Positions 12,201 through 24,976 of a stretch of 64,000 nucleotides of DNA are shown piece after piece (position 1 is the stretch's first letter; each line of letters opens with the position of its first letter). The stretch lies in NCBI GenBank assembly GCA_005406025.1, contig BGZK01000212.1, forward strand, positions 186,001 to 250,000, read 5' to 3'. Below the pieces are notes generated by a model that saw only the letters and a program-made list of their open reading frames with translations, was not told where the DNA came from and searched no databases. This DNA is from Eumeta japonica. Taxonomy: Eukaryota; Arthropoda; Insecta; Lepidoptera; Psychidae. Made by a program: the position numbers and the translations under genes.

Positions 12201-14640
12201 TTTCAATTTTGATACGCATTAGATTAAGAGGCATTTTTCCCAAAATGACTACTTACCTGTATTTCACTTTCTGTTTAGATTTTTTTTTCCAAAATCACTA
12301 TCCAATCTGAAAGTCTAAATCTTGTTTTCCTTGTTTTAACTCATTGTAACAAACTGCAACTTTTTTCTTCCAATAGATTTGAAGGAAATACTCGTGGCAG
12401 AAAGATAGACAGATAAACAGACACGAAATAAACCTACAAAGATTCAGTTTTTGTCGCATATGCGAAACCCTAAAAAGTAACTTAAAAAATGTTTTTTGTC
12501 GAATTACAAGTTTAATTCTACTATACCATAACACGCCTTAAGCCACCCTCAACCTATATCCAATGGCCTATAACCAGAGCACGTATCGCATTTTAGTGGG
12601 CCCGCTCATAACTATTGGTTTATACATTTTTTTTTGCTGCCGGGTGAATTTATCCCCTGTACCAAATTTTATTTTGGAAATATCGTCATTGAAGCGGCGC
12701 AGCGCGGCGGCGCGGCGGTCGCGACGCGCTCGACGTGAGCGAAATGTAAACGGGACACGGCTTAGCATGAATGCGCGACGCATCACGAGGCGTGTTCAAA
12801 TAAATTCTAGCCATAAAAAATATGAAAACATAAAACTGCATATCATTTCTTTGTTTATTTTTCAACACAGTCGCGATGCATTCATTCACATTGTCACTTG
12901 TTTTTGAACTCGTATTAAAAAAGTTTTCATTTTGCTTGTTAGAAGTTTGACCACAGCTGCCTTCAGTGCTTCATTGTCAGCATACCGATTCCTTCAAAAT
13001 TTTTGTTCAGGTTCGTGATTAACAAATAGTCACTGGAAGCCAGACTTTTGTTGTACGGAGGGTGATCCATGTTTTTGAATCCACAACCATACGGAGTGTC
13101 CTTTACAATCTGAAGGGTTTGAACTGAAGCATCATCATGCTGTAGCTTTTATGACTTTTTATGAATCAATTGCTTCTACCTTCTTGTTAAGCGAACTATC
13201 TAATACCAAAATAATTTATATAATCTGGCTGATTGTTCTTGAGATTAGTAGGCATACAAAAACAAATTCTTTCGCTATATTATAAGAGTATAGATAGACA
13301 TATATTTCAAAACATAAGTACTTACACATATTTACGAAAATAAAGTTCATTTTGGTATCACCACAATTTAATTACATTAAATATCTCGCTTTAAATAATT
13401 TAAAGATTTAATACTTTTTTAAATAATGCATAAAATCTCTTTTAAAGTAACTTGAGATTCAGTAATAATAACAATCGTTAAGGAAAATATCGAATTAGTT
13501 TTAGCTAGATCACCGCAACACGGAATCCTTATCGTTATTGATGTAGAACGTATTCTAGAGTTAATATTACCATATCTTTTTAAAACAAAATTTACGCTGT
13601 ATTACAATTATGTAATTAATATCACACTATAAGGCCCCCTCTTTAATATCACGCATTGTGGTCGATTATTAGCAATTGCATTATGGCCCATGATCGTCAC
13701 TATCATTGTGCTTAGTTGAATTGTGCCTAGATGAAAGATTGACGTTGAATTGGTTGGGACAGCTGCTATTTACCGTTTGCGTTCATATAGATAGTATGTA
13801 AATTTGCACTCTCGTAGACTAATTGAGAACCAGTGGCAAAAAAGTGGCAAAACGCTTTATATTGACTATTCATTGTAGCAGAACAATATACAACTCAATA
13901 TATATCATAAATATTTACAATATTTGAAAGTCATAATTGATTCCGTGAATGTAAAGAGATATGCAAAGATCAATTCATGTGGATTCAAGTCTTTACCTAT
14001 CCCTCTGGAAAATTGGTGTGAATTTATATTATTATAAATGTTATTTATTCTATAAATATTTAATTTATAAATATTGAAATTTTATCGAGTTTGATAATTT
14101 CGAGAGAATTCTATCTCCTTCTTTAGACGTGTTGTTTATACAGCGGTCAATCGCGCACTGATATTTCGGCAATTGTGTAGATGCGCGCCCGCAAATACGC
14201 ACAATTCACTTTGGTGTTTGCTCGAAAACCGACAACACGGCCATCATCGACAATCTCTCGCAATCATGACTAACTACATGCAATTGTGTCCTCTACATGA
14301 TTGTTATTGTGGAGGATTGGCAATTATGGGCGATGGTGAAAAGGAGGCATATGACGTATCTCTCTTTCAGAGCCATTCGGGCAGTAATCTATTTTTTTTT
14401 TTTGGTTACGTTAAAAAATAATTAGGACGTTTCCATACTTATTGCATCATGAAAAACAAAGCAGGGTCGCGATGTTCATGCTAAATTTAAAAAGCCAACT
14501 TGTGCGCCGCGAGACATGTTTCGTCACTTTAGCTGAAATCGCAGAACAGCGGCGCTGGCGTCACTAAATCGCGTGAACGTCGACTGTCACAAAATCGTTC
14601 AATAGTTTTTTGATATGTGACAGCTAAATTTGTAGCAAAT
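9240..14640. other. No gene recognised; two GC-rich islets
   Basis: Two islets differ strongly from the AT-rich background: about 10660-11060 (CG-dinucleotide-rich, with words such as GACGCGCCGCCGACGCG) and about 12690-12790 (GCGGCGCAGCGCGGCGGCGC). Both show open frames on both strands, as expected from GC content, but none has a protein-family signature. Faint hexamer-phased text resembling the Helitron linker seen later occurs at about 11150-11290 and 11965-12060. The islets may be CpG-rich regulatory DNA or first exons that I cannot recognise. Confidence 0.35.
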
Positions 14641-14654
14641 TTTTATACCTTTAC

Positions 14655-15060
14655 GTTTTTAGGGTTCAAATGGTAAAAACTTAAAAAGGAACCCTTACAG
14701 AATCTCTTCATTGTCCGTCTGTTTGTCTATTTTTTTATCTATGTGTCCATCTGTCTATCAAAATCCTTTTTCTCAACAACTCATCAAGATAAGAAGTTGA
14801 AATTACTATATAATACTTAAATTTGTAGTCCCTGGGAGGAGTACAAAAATCAAGTTTTTATAAATTTCTAAATCAACTAAATCAAAAAGTGCGGCCATTT
14901 ATGCCTTATTTTTTGACACTCGCAATGAATCATCATCTTTTATATTGACCTGGGATCATAAAATTTGACAAGAAGCAATGTAATAGTGCAACAGCACAAA
15001 TAACGAAAAAAACGACAGTTGATAACTTGTAGTCATATCATTCATTTTTTTTAAATTACG
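14655..15060 (+). repeat. Lepidopteran dispersed repeat ('GGGTTC…GTCCGTCTGTTTGTC' type)
   Basis: Contains the recognisable order TTTTTAGGGTTC, AAGGAACCCTTA, TTGTCCGTCTGTTTGTC, then CCCTGGGAGGAGTACAAAAA, GCGGCCATTTATGCC and CATAAAATTTGACAAGAAGC. I recognise this text as a dispersed, multicopy repeat of moth and butterfly genomes. The assignment is from memory of its sequence, without a search. Its class (SINE, MITE or Helitron-derived) is unclear and no terminal repeats are visible here. Confidence 0.6.
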
Positions 15061-16722
15061 ATCTGCAGTTGAAATATGGACCGTGACGTAGACCAATGTG
15101 TAAGGAAATATTTTCTAATTTTCAATTACGAAAATTTAAGATTTCCAAAGTTTCGAATGTTTTAAAAAATATTTTGAAAATTAAAAAAAAATAAAGACAT
15201 CATTGTATTAAATTTGTACAGTACTCTTAAATTGGGTGTCTTATTCGCAATTGTCTGGTGTAGTTTGTACGTAAAATCATTAGTAATAAGAATTGTGTGG
15301 CAATAATGATCTATACAACAGTTTATATGATATTTATCGTGCAATTTTAGCAAATCCAAAAAGAAGAGTAATTATTTTAAATCTGAAATATTTTTTTTTA
15401 TTCATTTTATCACGTTTTCCACTTTTCATCGAAATTTACAAGTCAGTCTTTTAATAAATAAGAACTTGATTAATTTGTTTTCATTGCTTGATTAACATAA
15501 GCTACAACAATATGTATTTGGAATATGATATCAACAACAAAGTGCGAAATAAATTGCCTAAAACTGGTGAATTTAGAAAATAAAATACCTCTATTTACTG
15601 AATTCATAAATCAAAGTCGTTGTTATGAAGGTAATCCATAATCATATAATTTGTAGATTAATAAAATTGTGCCAAACATTATTCATAATTAAATAAAATG
15701 TCAATTGTTATTAAATACCTAATTCAATTCCCTTATACATAATAACACGTCTTTAGGGAATTGCAATGTTATATATTTCTAAACTACCTAAACTAAAAGA
15801 TCAGCCTTATCAATGTATTTCGTATTTCAAATATTAAATACCATTTAATGTGTTACGTTTTCAGTAATATGTTACTATAAGCCATCATAATAATTCACTT
15901 TTCACAGGAAACTACGAAGAAATAATAACGAAGGAATTCGCGTAAATCAACAGGATAGGCCAAATCGAGGCGTGAGCTCGTGAATGTAAAATAGATGTAA
16001 ATATTATTCATGCAAAGAGTGACTGGGAGGTCCGACTGCCTCTGGAATTCGCTGATGAATATTACACCGAGGCCCGCTGTAAGCTTTGAACGTGCGTAAT
16101 GACGAGATATCGCACTGCGTCCTATGGCGGGCGGTTAGAAATCTTGAATAAACGATGCAGATTCCAATTTATCGGTAATGAACAACAAAGAAAGGAAAAT
16201 TGATTAATGTATGTACATACATATGTATATATATTAGGGTGTGGCAAAAAAGTCGATTTTTTTCTTACTTACCGCTCAAAATATCGTAAAAAATGTCGAA
16301 ACAAAAGTCCAAACGGGAGTTTGTAATTTTAATTTTAAGTGGTCCTCCAACGTGCCTGAAGGTTTCCCATTGAAATAACATGGGAAACATGACTTTTTTC
16401 ATTAAATAAAGATTCTATTTTTCATAAAATAAACTATTGGACCTTATTTAACATCAAATTGCGGATACAACAAACCTTTTTTTTCTATACAATTTGTAGT
16501 AAATTTGATGTATTAAAAAATAAGTACCAAATTTTTTATATGTTTATCGATTGTTCACTGGAAAAAAGTTAAACTTAGAAATATAGAATTTTGTTGGTTT
16601 GTAACTTTGTAAATATGAATAATACAAAAAAAAAATTACAAACTTTTTTGTAGTGTGTCAGATGGACTACAAAATTGTAATTTGACTTTTTGTTTTAATT
16701 TGGAAAGTTTAGCTAAAAATTA

Positions 16723-16753
<31 letters not shown>

Positions 16754-17925
16754 ATTTACCAAATCTAGACCCGATCCGTAATCGAATCGATGATAACGGT
16801 CAGTCGGCGCATACGAATTGGAAATTAAACAATCAATTAGCGCATTCGATCTGGATGGGACATTTACGTGTTTTGAACAGTAAAGCTGGTTGATGTGTTG
16901 GCTTACATTTATCAGTATTAAGTGAACAATTCCATTCCGAGATGACTTACACTTACGACCTCCTGTATCTTTTCCTCTTCGATTATTAAGTACTTTTGAA
17001 GTAATGTGTCATCCATTCCAATAGTTGTATTAAAATACGAGAATATCCAGTAAATTTTACTATTAATTTAATGAATAGTGTTAACTTGAAAAAAACTTTG
17101 TTTTATTGCTGTACTCTCTTATTTACTAGACTTCTATTTTATTGCGATAAATGATTTAAAGGCTTGATCTAACACAGTACAAAAGAAACAACAACTTCAA
17201 TTTGTAATAATATGTTAAAGAGATTCCGCGTGGTTATAGGTATAATGGTTCTTTAATTTTATAAAATTCTGTCGACGCTGTTGAGAACAAATCGCTTATT
17301 ATTTCACCAAATATTTACATTTTCATATACTTATGCTATTTTAATACAATATCAACGGTTCATTAATATCGTCAATTCACTCAATGATTCACAATTCACC
17401 CACTTCATAATTACGTCACAATTTCTCTATTTTATCTTGTAGCAAATTAGGACAGACAATCTAACGTAATCCGAAAAATGTGTAAAATCACGTTGGCGTG
17501 CATAGACATAATTTAATTTTATTGAATATAATTAATTATTATCTATGTTTTGTATAGTGCCTTCATTAATAAACTTCTGTTTAGACTTTGTTAATTAACT
17601 GAGTTACAAACGGTTTCTGATTGAGGGTCGTCCTATTGGAAATCACGAAATTCCGCTTTAATTGTTTCGCAGCATCCAATAGAGTTACCAAACATACCAA
17701 AGAGTTTAGGATCTTCCGCGCAGTACAGCCTTTGTGAATATACTTTCATACAAACTAAAATAATGATTTGTATTTTGAAATCATATTTCAAAAAAACGGG
17801 CAAATACGAGTGGAATTTACACGCAAAGCCTTCCGCACCACCATGCATATAATATTTAATTGTACACATTTTAAAAAAATAGTTTAGTTAAATAAAATAA
17901 TCGATAAAAACACGTTTCTTGTATG
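15061..17925. other. No gene recognised; conserved-looking islet and (AT)n
   Basis: A GC-richer block at about 16010-16140 differs from its surroundings and could be conserved non-coding DNA. From about 16235 the text GGGTGTGGCAAAAAAGTCGA followed by T-runs looks like the start of a dispersed repeat, but no matching inverted end is visible. No coding region is supported. Confidence 0.35.
16723..16748. repeat. (AT)n microsatellite
   Basis: Uninterrupted AT dinucleotide run of about 13 units. Confidence 0.9.
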
Positions 17926-17929
17926 GGCA

Positions 17930-18296
17930 TACCCTTTAATTTTTTTTTAGATCATATTATTTTTATCGCTTGTTGTAATGGTGGCTATAGTGATACATAC
18001 TCTGTGACTATAGTAATACAAATATATTTCAAATGTGTACCTATTACCATTTAATCGTTCGAACAAATGTCGAATAAAAACACGTTTTTTTTGTACTAGG
18101 ATCCCCTTTAACTTTTAAATTTATTTTATTTTTATTAATTGTTGTTATAGCGGCCGTAGTATGCTTTCCCCAAATTTCACGTTTCTACTTATTACGGTTC
18201 CAAATATCATACAATCTTGTGACAGACGGAAGGACAACGGAGACTTAGTAATAGGGTCCTGTTGGCATCCTTTGTTACGAAACCCTAAAAACTATG
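17930..18296 (-). repeat. Lepidopteran dispersed repeat, minus strand
   Basis: Read on the minus strand it begins TTTTTAGGGTTTCGTAACAA, then a block ending GGACCCTATTACTAAGTC, then TCCGTTGTCCTTCCGTCTGT and CACAAG. I recognise this opening as a very common repeat of moth and butterfly genomes. Downstream (lower coordinates) the text 'TCGAATAAAAACACG' with its CTTTAATTTTT / CTTTAACTTTT context occurs twice (about 17895-17950 and 18065-18125), so the tail holds a partial duplication. Confidence 0.65.
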
Positions 18297-18683
18297 ATTG
18301 AATTTAATGTATCCTACTTGTATAGTATATTATTTACAAAACGCATAAATATTTCACTTGCTATTTTCGCGTGAGCCAATAAACTTGCGAATATCCTGTC
18401 ATGTGTTTGTGTGTGAACGGTATCCTAATGTCAAAGAATTTGTTAATGAACTAATGACTTTGTTTGACTATAGTTTGAATGTGGCCATGCGTGTTTCGTA
18501 ACAAACATATCGCTTATAAACTTCTGCCGTCGGTTACTGCCGCGTGAAGACAAGAATACTCTTTCGTCAGATGTCGCTTCTATTAACATCTTCACTAACT
18601 CCAAAAAAACTTTTACTAATAAAATTCGTAGGCACAATAAAATTTTAAACAAAAGGTCGAGGTCAGAGTTCGGAATAAATTCG

Positions 18684-18749
18684 AACCAGACCAGAATCAA
18701 TCCTCACTTAGAGACTTATCTTTAAGTGAGAATTGATTCTGGCCTGGTT
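18684..18749. repeat. Near-perfect hairpin 1 (27-bp arms)
   Basis: Arms 18684-18710 and 18723-18749 pair at 25 of 27 positions. Pairing continues inward through 711-714/719-722 to a 4-base loop, so the 66-base segment folds almost completely. It abuts a second hairpin at 18751. Size and shape are in the range of a microRNA precursor, but such near-perfect pairing also fits a recent inverted duplication. Confidence 0.8.
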
Positions 18750-18750
18750 T

Positions 18751-18810
18751 AACTTCCACTTAAAATCAGCTTCTAGTCCTGATACTAGAAGCTGATTTAA
18801 GGTGGAAGTT
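18751..18810. repeat. Near-perfect hairpin 2 (27-bp arms), abutting hairpin 1
   Basis: Arms 18751-18777 and 18784-18810 pair at 25 of 27 positions (one G-U in addition), with the 6-base loop CCTGAT. Pairing can extend outward into 748-750/811-813. The arm sequence is unrelated to that of hairpin 1, so the two are not copies of each other. Confidence 0.8.
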
Positions 18811-18814
18811 AAAA

Positions 18815-21800
18815 CTCAGTTTATTCAACGTACGACCGCATGATGATGGGCCGTAAAGCGCAGCCGTAAACAACCGCTATATAGTCATATATAAACAGGT
18901 TTCACTTTTTACATATCTCACAAGATGATAGCTAGAATTCATGGGGAATTCCTTGCAGGAGTGAACTTAAAAGACACATAAAGTGGTTGAAAAATAAGCG
19001 CACCTTAAGCCCTTTCGACATTTAACATATTCGCAGTCGACTTTCAATCACTAGATTTGATGGTTAATAAGTATTTTACAAAAAAATATTCCGTTTACTT
19101 GAATTTCCCTAACAAAATACGAAAATCAATTTAATGGTCGTTAATTCGTTTCATAACGTCTTGTCCTTACTTTTTTTCGTATATTTTTATATTGAATAAA
19201 TATCTCTTGATCTAAAATCTAAGTTTAGGTAATTACTTTAAAATTTCTCGACAACTATACCAATTAGCTCAACGTCGACAACTTTTGAATACGTTAAACT
19301 TACTCTAACAGATGATTTTAAGGTATTTTTCGTTTGTCTTTAACATTTATTACTCGAAAATGCCAAAAATGTTGTCTATAAAGAGATTATTTAAATTTTT
19401 TTAATAGTAATTTTATTTATTCATTGTTTAATTTTCGTAAAATTCTCATTCTTTTCACAGTATTTCAGAATATTAACTTGACATCAAATCGATAACTTTT
19501 TTTTTGTCTTCTGAGAGATATCCTTAAGTGTCATATAGATCTCTAAAAAGAAAAGCAATAATCATACGTGAGGCCGATGCATCTAACTTTTGTTAAGACA
19601 GACGAAGTTAAATTGCATTCAAGAGTTGGATGGATCGCGTCTCAAAAGCAAGCTGCACGCGCTGTATGCGACCGCGCGAACGTGAGCCCATCAACTGCAC
19701 CACAAGTGGATATAGGTACAGAAGCTCGGTTAACGTAAGCACTGAATTGTAGCTAGCTGCTTGCATTCGAACGCAACATGAATTGAGAAGTTCATTTATA
19801 GGTTTAATATGATGTCATTATTTTTTCTTATTATAAACATATTAATTAGTTATGGAAGTATTTATTTTAAAATTATTATAAATCTCTTTTTTTGTAGATT
19901 TTATGTATATAGTAGAACATACGTCAAAGTGGAGTCAATGCAGTTAAGAAACGACCACTGCGTAATATGTGTGGAGTAAATCCGAGAGAATTTAATATTA
20001 TACTGAATAACAATAATAAAGTTGATCAAAGGTGTATTTAAAAAAAAATAATAAAAAAATAGTGCGTGGAGTCCCTCCGCGCGGAAGAAGTGAAACATCG
20101 TAATGTGAAAATGAAAATAGGAAGGGGTACAAATTGATTTTTTGGTGAATTCATATTGTTTCTTTAAGACAAACTTTGTTAACATTGCTTACAATTCACA
20201 AATGATCGCATCTTTTAATTATCATTTTCGAGTGGAGAAATATCCAAATCTATAACATTTACAATGGGATTATGATAACTAAAGTAAGATACGAAATGTG
20301 TGATAACCACGCGCATGTTCTTGGGATCTACCAACTCACTCTCTTTCTCTCTCCTACTTTCTACCTTTGTGTATCTTTCTTTCTCTCTCTCTCTTGAGTT
20401 GAAATATTGGACGCTACTCATTGCTAACGCTCGCGCTGGCCTATAGCAGGTATACTACGCGCATGCGTTCGAGTGCCACGCATTCACTCTCGCTCTGTCT
20501 CTTTCTATTCCCACTCCCCAGGAGCGTTGAAATTTAACGCAACAGTGCTTTCATACCCCCTTCATGGTAGCGTTAAACGCTTAAGGCGATCTTGTTGGAA
20601 GTCGCATTAGAAGTTTCACTTCATATACAGAAAGATGAGCGAAAGCAAATTGACGAGAGAAATCTGTGCGAGTTGTGCTAGAAATTCTTATGCTCATTAA
20701 ATTAGTTCCATATCGAAAAGAGGCCACAGGTCCGGAAACTGATGATTTTAGATAAAAAAAATGTTCAATAAAAGATATGCTTTATATATATAGATCGTAC
20801 CGTATGGAGATCTGTGATATGTGCCAATTTTCTAGAAATAGACGTGAGTTTGTAAACAAGTAAATAATACATCTCATCGCCATTTATTGTCACATTAGTT
20901 ACATAATTGTTTGCTTCTCTTTATCAGAGGTTTCCTACGTAATAATATATAAACCTTTTTAAGGTATTGTGTAAAAAAATTAACTTTTAAACTTATATTC
21001 TTAAAAGTGAAATATTTTTATAATTTCAATGTCGATTATTCGTAACTTAACATACAAAAATATGATAATACACAAAAACAATCTACCCAAAAATAAAACC
21101 GTCTTGATGTTTTTCTTTATGGACATTTTTATGTTTTGTATAGGATTTTCAAGCGGGAATATACCTCCGAGCAATAATAATACACTCGGCAACGTCGTAC
21201 ATTGAATTGGGGCTAGATTGAGAGAGCTCCCTTGAAAGCACGAAGTCGACTCAAGATTTTCGTAAAAGCACGCCTTTTTTTGAGCGAAAGCGGAGGGATT
21301 GTTTGTTGGTTTGAAGCACTTACTGGAATTGCGGCTCGTGAAGTTCAGTCGGCTTTGCCTGACATTAAAAATTGAACGTTTTTCTCTAAAATTACATGTT
21401 CGAAATGAATGGTTCTGTTACGTGTTTTATTTGTAACTTTCATACTCAAAGCATTGAGCATGAAAAGAAAAATGCCAAAAACATTATTTATTTCATCAGG
21501 CGCACCGACCGAGTTATATTAATTAACAACGCTTTAATCTTAAGCTTACATGAATTGATGTGCTAGGTTTCATTACTTCATTTCAGAGCCACAGCCTCCC
21601 ACAAATCTTATTTTATATTAAAGAAACTTGGATATAAAAGCTGGTCCAGTACGCGTTTATTTCTACGCCTATTTTCGATTGATTATAAATTTCAAAACGT
21701 AATAAACGAAATAATTAAAATAAAAACGAAATTAATTTGAAGGAAACAGTGGTCACTAACATTTATTAGACGATTCATAGAAATTTTACTCAACTAGTGT

Positions 21801-22435
21801 TCGCGAATTTATCCAAATGCCGCTGTAAGTATAATTATGCACGCTGTCGGCCCACCCTTTGAATCTCTTTAGCTGTAAACTCTCACGTTCTATTTTACCC
21901 TTTCGAAGGTTAATGCTGAAAAACTCAGAAACGTGTAATTTTTATCTGTAGTGAGATACTAATTTAAATTTTCATGTTTCTAGATTCAGCTGGCTCGGAA
22001 TTTCACATTTTTACGCTGTAATTAATCAACAAAGCTGAAAATAGTTTATTCGCTTCTAATAAATAGCTTTAATACTAATCGATATGTTCGAAAAACTTTA
22101 CGAAACTAACTTCATAAAAAGTAGGACTTCCAATACAAATTTTGCTTTCATATTTTTGCACACTTATAGATTAGGTGTTTCAAAATTAATCCTTGTAGCT
22201 TTGATTATATTAATTTAATATTTGAAGAACATCATTTAAGTTATTTACGAAATTAAAAACAGTTTAAAAACATATAACATTAATATGTCATGCTAACTCT
22301 ACTCTTCTTTGAGATTTTTTATGACTAAATGTTTAAAACTATCTGCGAGATAGTATGACATAAGACATTACACAGTAAAATATGTAAAAAGCACGTTATA
22401 TGAGACGTAAACTCAAGAATCATTAATTTATTGTG
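18815..22435. other. No gene recognised; CT-rich tract and GC-richer blocks
   Basis: A GC-richer block lies at about 19620-19735. A CT-rich tract at 20341-20398 (CTCTCTTTCTCTCTCCTACT and onward) is followed by a second CT-rich stretch (20484-20515) inside a GC-richer block up to about 20600. GA/CT tracts next to GC-rich DNA are common at arthropod promoters, but no transcript, TATA box or exon can be tied to it here. The rest is plain AT-rich sequence. Confidence 0.3.
20341..20398. repeat. CT-rich (GA/TC) simple-sequence tract
   Basis: Imperfect (CT)n with TTTCT interruptions, ending in (TC)6-type repeats at about 20380-20395. It may be a GAGA-type regulatory tract or only low-complexity DNA. 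Confidence 0.8.
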
Positions 22436-22439
22436 ATAG

Positions 22440-22765
22440 AGTAATATCGTGACCAACTTCACTGTAACCCAAAAATGGACCAGCTCGACCGGTGGTGGAA
22501 TAGCATACTGTCACAAAATACGGACGTGAAGTAGCAGCTTCCGCTACCGTGTTTCAACCTGCGAGTGAGAATCCCGGTGACCTTCTCCCCTGCCCCCTTC
22601 AACCCGATCTCCTCTCTCTTGAGAGGGAATAGAAGCGAATATTCCATTCACTCTCAAGAGACCGTCAATCAACTAGCGACTCTTCTGTGGTTGCCCCTGT
22701 TCATGGGCGACGGTGACAGTCTACTTTTTGACTCATTTATTCGTTTGCATCTCGAATATAGTCTA
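22440..22765 (+). mobile_element. 3' end of a lepidopteran non-LTR-type repeat
   Basis: Carries the recognisable string of words GCTTCCGCTACCGTGTTTCA, ACCTTCTCCCCTGC, CCCTTCAACCCGATCTCCTC, GAGAGGGAATAGAAGCGAAT and CATGGGCGACGGTGACAGTC. I know these in the same order from a multicopy moth and butterfly repeat that usually ends in a poly(A)-like tail, as at a retroposon 3' end. Here the tail is AAAAAGAAAATTTA near 22768. A 74-codon frame runs through it, and I do not treat that frame as a gene. The assignment is from memory of the repeat text; its class is inferred. Confidence 0.6.
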
Positions 22766-22769
22766 CAAA

Positions 22770-23160
22770 AAGAAAATTTATTAGAATAATTGTATTGAAA
22801 CGAATAATTTAACAATAAAATAAATATCGTACAATATAAAAATTACTACTCTATGGATGCATTTTGTAGTAGTGACGTTATATAAATTATTATTATACAG
22901 GTTCTATGAACGTACTACAATTTTAGTTAAATAGTAAAAATAGTTTTAAAATTATAATGACGGAACACTATGCAAATTCTACTCGTATTTGTTTGGTTTT
23001 TTTAAATGTGCGCCCTATCATTGTGATAACACTTGACATTTATAACTCATTTCAGAACACTAAAATTTGAATTAATTAGAACCAAATGAGTCATATTAAG
23101 AAATATCTAGACGCTTGCCTGCAACATACATTAACATGTTACCCAACGTCGACCCTGGAA
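22770..23160. other. No gene recognised
   Basis: AT-rich sequence without repeats that I can name. Confidence 0.4.
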
Positions 23161-23163
23161 TCT

Positions 23164-23372
23164 GTTCTTCGTTTAAGGATCCCTATTCAACGAACTGAAT
23201 ATTGATTGGAGAAGATTGACAGTATTGAATACCCAAACAACTGTTAGTACTTTATTTGTATTAGTCCGATAAATGGCATAAATACTGGTTTTGGTGTTCT
23301 ATATCTGTCAATCCTCTCGAATCAATATTCAATTCGTTGGCTAAGGATTCGTAGGGGAAGAATAAATGCCAG
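23164..23372. repeat. Inverted duplication (~70-bp arms, ~55-bp spacer)
   Basis: The left arm (about 23164-23237), with words CAACGAACTGAATATTGATT and AGATTGACAG, matches the complement of the right arm (about 23290-23372), which reads CAACGAATTGAATATTGATT and GGATTGACAG on the minus strand. Similarity is roughly three quarters over about 70 bases. The minus strand through the right arm is open (75 codons, 23261-23488), but I recognise no protein family. Confidence 0.6.
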
Positions 23373-23489
23373 GGTATGCGGTAGATCGCATGATGCATGC
23401 TAACGCATGTTGCAGGAAACCGTCTAACTCTGGAATTCCGCCAATTAAGACAGCTTTCAATGTAATAAGAAATATGTGAGAATTTCATT

Positions 23490-24225
23490 ACAATGTAAAT
23501 ATCTTCGAAAATGATATTTAATAAAAACTTTCATTTTCTCGTTCAATTTGTTTACTTAGTAATACCGACTTTTTTGAAAGCGTATTTTTAAATTATACTA
23601 TAAAATTTCTTTTTAGTTATAATTGTTGTTTAAATACATTTATCACTAATGGCGAGCATTAATTATCACTATGTATAATAAATTTTGTAAAATGCAAATC
23701 ACTCAATTTTGTACAAATTTTCAATGAATCTGCAATACCTCCAGCCAATTTCGTAAAAGTGTATTCGAATTGGTCAATCAGAAAAGTCATTCTCCATGAA
23801 GCCAATGGAGCTCCTTGGGCAATCACATAAATTGAAAGATTGTAGAGCTGTCTGGAGCCAGCTGAGAGACATCTCCACAATAATACGCAACAATGCAAGA
23901 AGGATTTAATTACGATCTGTTCGACTTTGTGAACGTTTAAATCTTCAGTTTTATACTTTAATTCCATATGTGCGTGGGTAATGGGATATATGTACTCAAA
24001 TAAGTAGACTTATTTTACCTATATATGGCTGCACCGATCTGGCTAATTTATTTTTTTCAAATGTCCATAAAAACCAAAATAAGTTTATTAAAGAAAGAAA
24101 AATTGGAAACTTTATCCGGAAAATTTGAAATTTGGCAAAAATTGTAAGAGCTTTTTTCTAAGAGATTTTTGTGTGAACTCATAAACAAATCACGATTTTA
24201 TATACATGTATATATAATACTTTTT
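23490..24225. other. No gene recognised
   Basis: AT-rich. A 102-codon frame on the minus strand (23659-23967) has no motif I recognise, no supporting splice or repeat context, and could arise by chance. Confidence 0.4.
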
Positions 24226-24229
24226 TTTA

Positions 24230-24976
24230 TTCGGAATCAAAAGCAAGACCGGGATTGAGATTGATATCGATCTATAAAAAGATGAAAAAATCCAAATATA
24301 TAAATATGAATGATTCCGTCTTTGTCCCTATGTTTGCCTTAATCATTGATCAGATTTTGGCGAAGTTTTAGTAATATGTTGTAGCCAAAATCGGGAAGGT
24401 TTCTAAAAAATACACTGGTGTTTATACACGGAGTCACCCGTACATATGTACTACTAAACCAAACTATTAAAATGATTCCAAACATTCTTTTACTAATATA
24501 TGTATAACTTCACTATTCCTAAGTATATTAGGCTGCTAACATTTACCCTCGGTTTTATGCATGAATTTATATTCCTAAGAGAATTTTAATAAATGCTCAA
24601 CTAACAGCTTATATTTTATTTTAATACTAATATTTACCCTGACTTTGATCAAAACGGAATTGTTAATTGTATCGAAATCAGAAATGAAAGCGAGACGAAA
24701 GTCATATTCAGAACGGGACCAGGATCAGTATCGGAAACCGGACAGGACCGTTATTGAGAGAAGGATACTGGGACCGAAAACGAGTCTGAGGATGGGAACA
24801 GAATCAAAAGTGTGACCAGAACTGGAATCAAAGCGAGTGCGGAATTGAGATAGCTAATCATCGATACAAAATATGAAAAAAATTCATTCTATTTCCATGC
24901 TGGAGAAACTGCAGGCGTTAACCACACGGGCAAGCCATCTACAAATAAGTAGAACAACGTCTGTTGGGGCAGCTAG
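24230..24976 (+). mobile_element. Helitron-like remnant with hexamer-phased linker and CTAG 3' end
   Basis: Contains two tracts of 6-base-phased, purine-rich text, each unit roughly RRNAYC (24235-24275 and about 24650-24850; for example GGGACC AGGATC AGTATC). Each is followed by an AT-rich segment with the core GATGAAAAAA or ATATGAAAAAAATTCATTC. The segment closes with GTCTGTTGGGGCAGCTAG followed by T (CTAG at 24973-24976), the CTRR/T signature of a Helitron 3' end. Between the tracts, text such as CAGATTTTGGCGAAGTTTTA resembles lepidopteran Helitron flanks. No Rep/helicase coding is present, so it is non-autonomous or a fragment. Confidence 0.6.

Noticed and set aside
12563..12907. 114-codon ORF at 12.6 kb
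   Set aside because: Its arginine-rich centre is a GCG/CGC-rich patch that is also open on the other strand (two frames).
18684..18810. Calling the twin hairpins microRNA genes outright
   Set aside because: No seed or mature sequence I recognise, and near-perfect pairing is atypical for animal microRNAs. Left as an open finding.
23659..23967. 102-codon minus-strand ORF
   Set aside because: No recognisable domain, no splice or repeat support. A frame of this length is expected occasionally in 64 kb on two strands.
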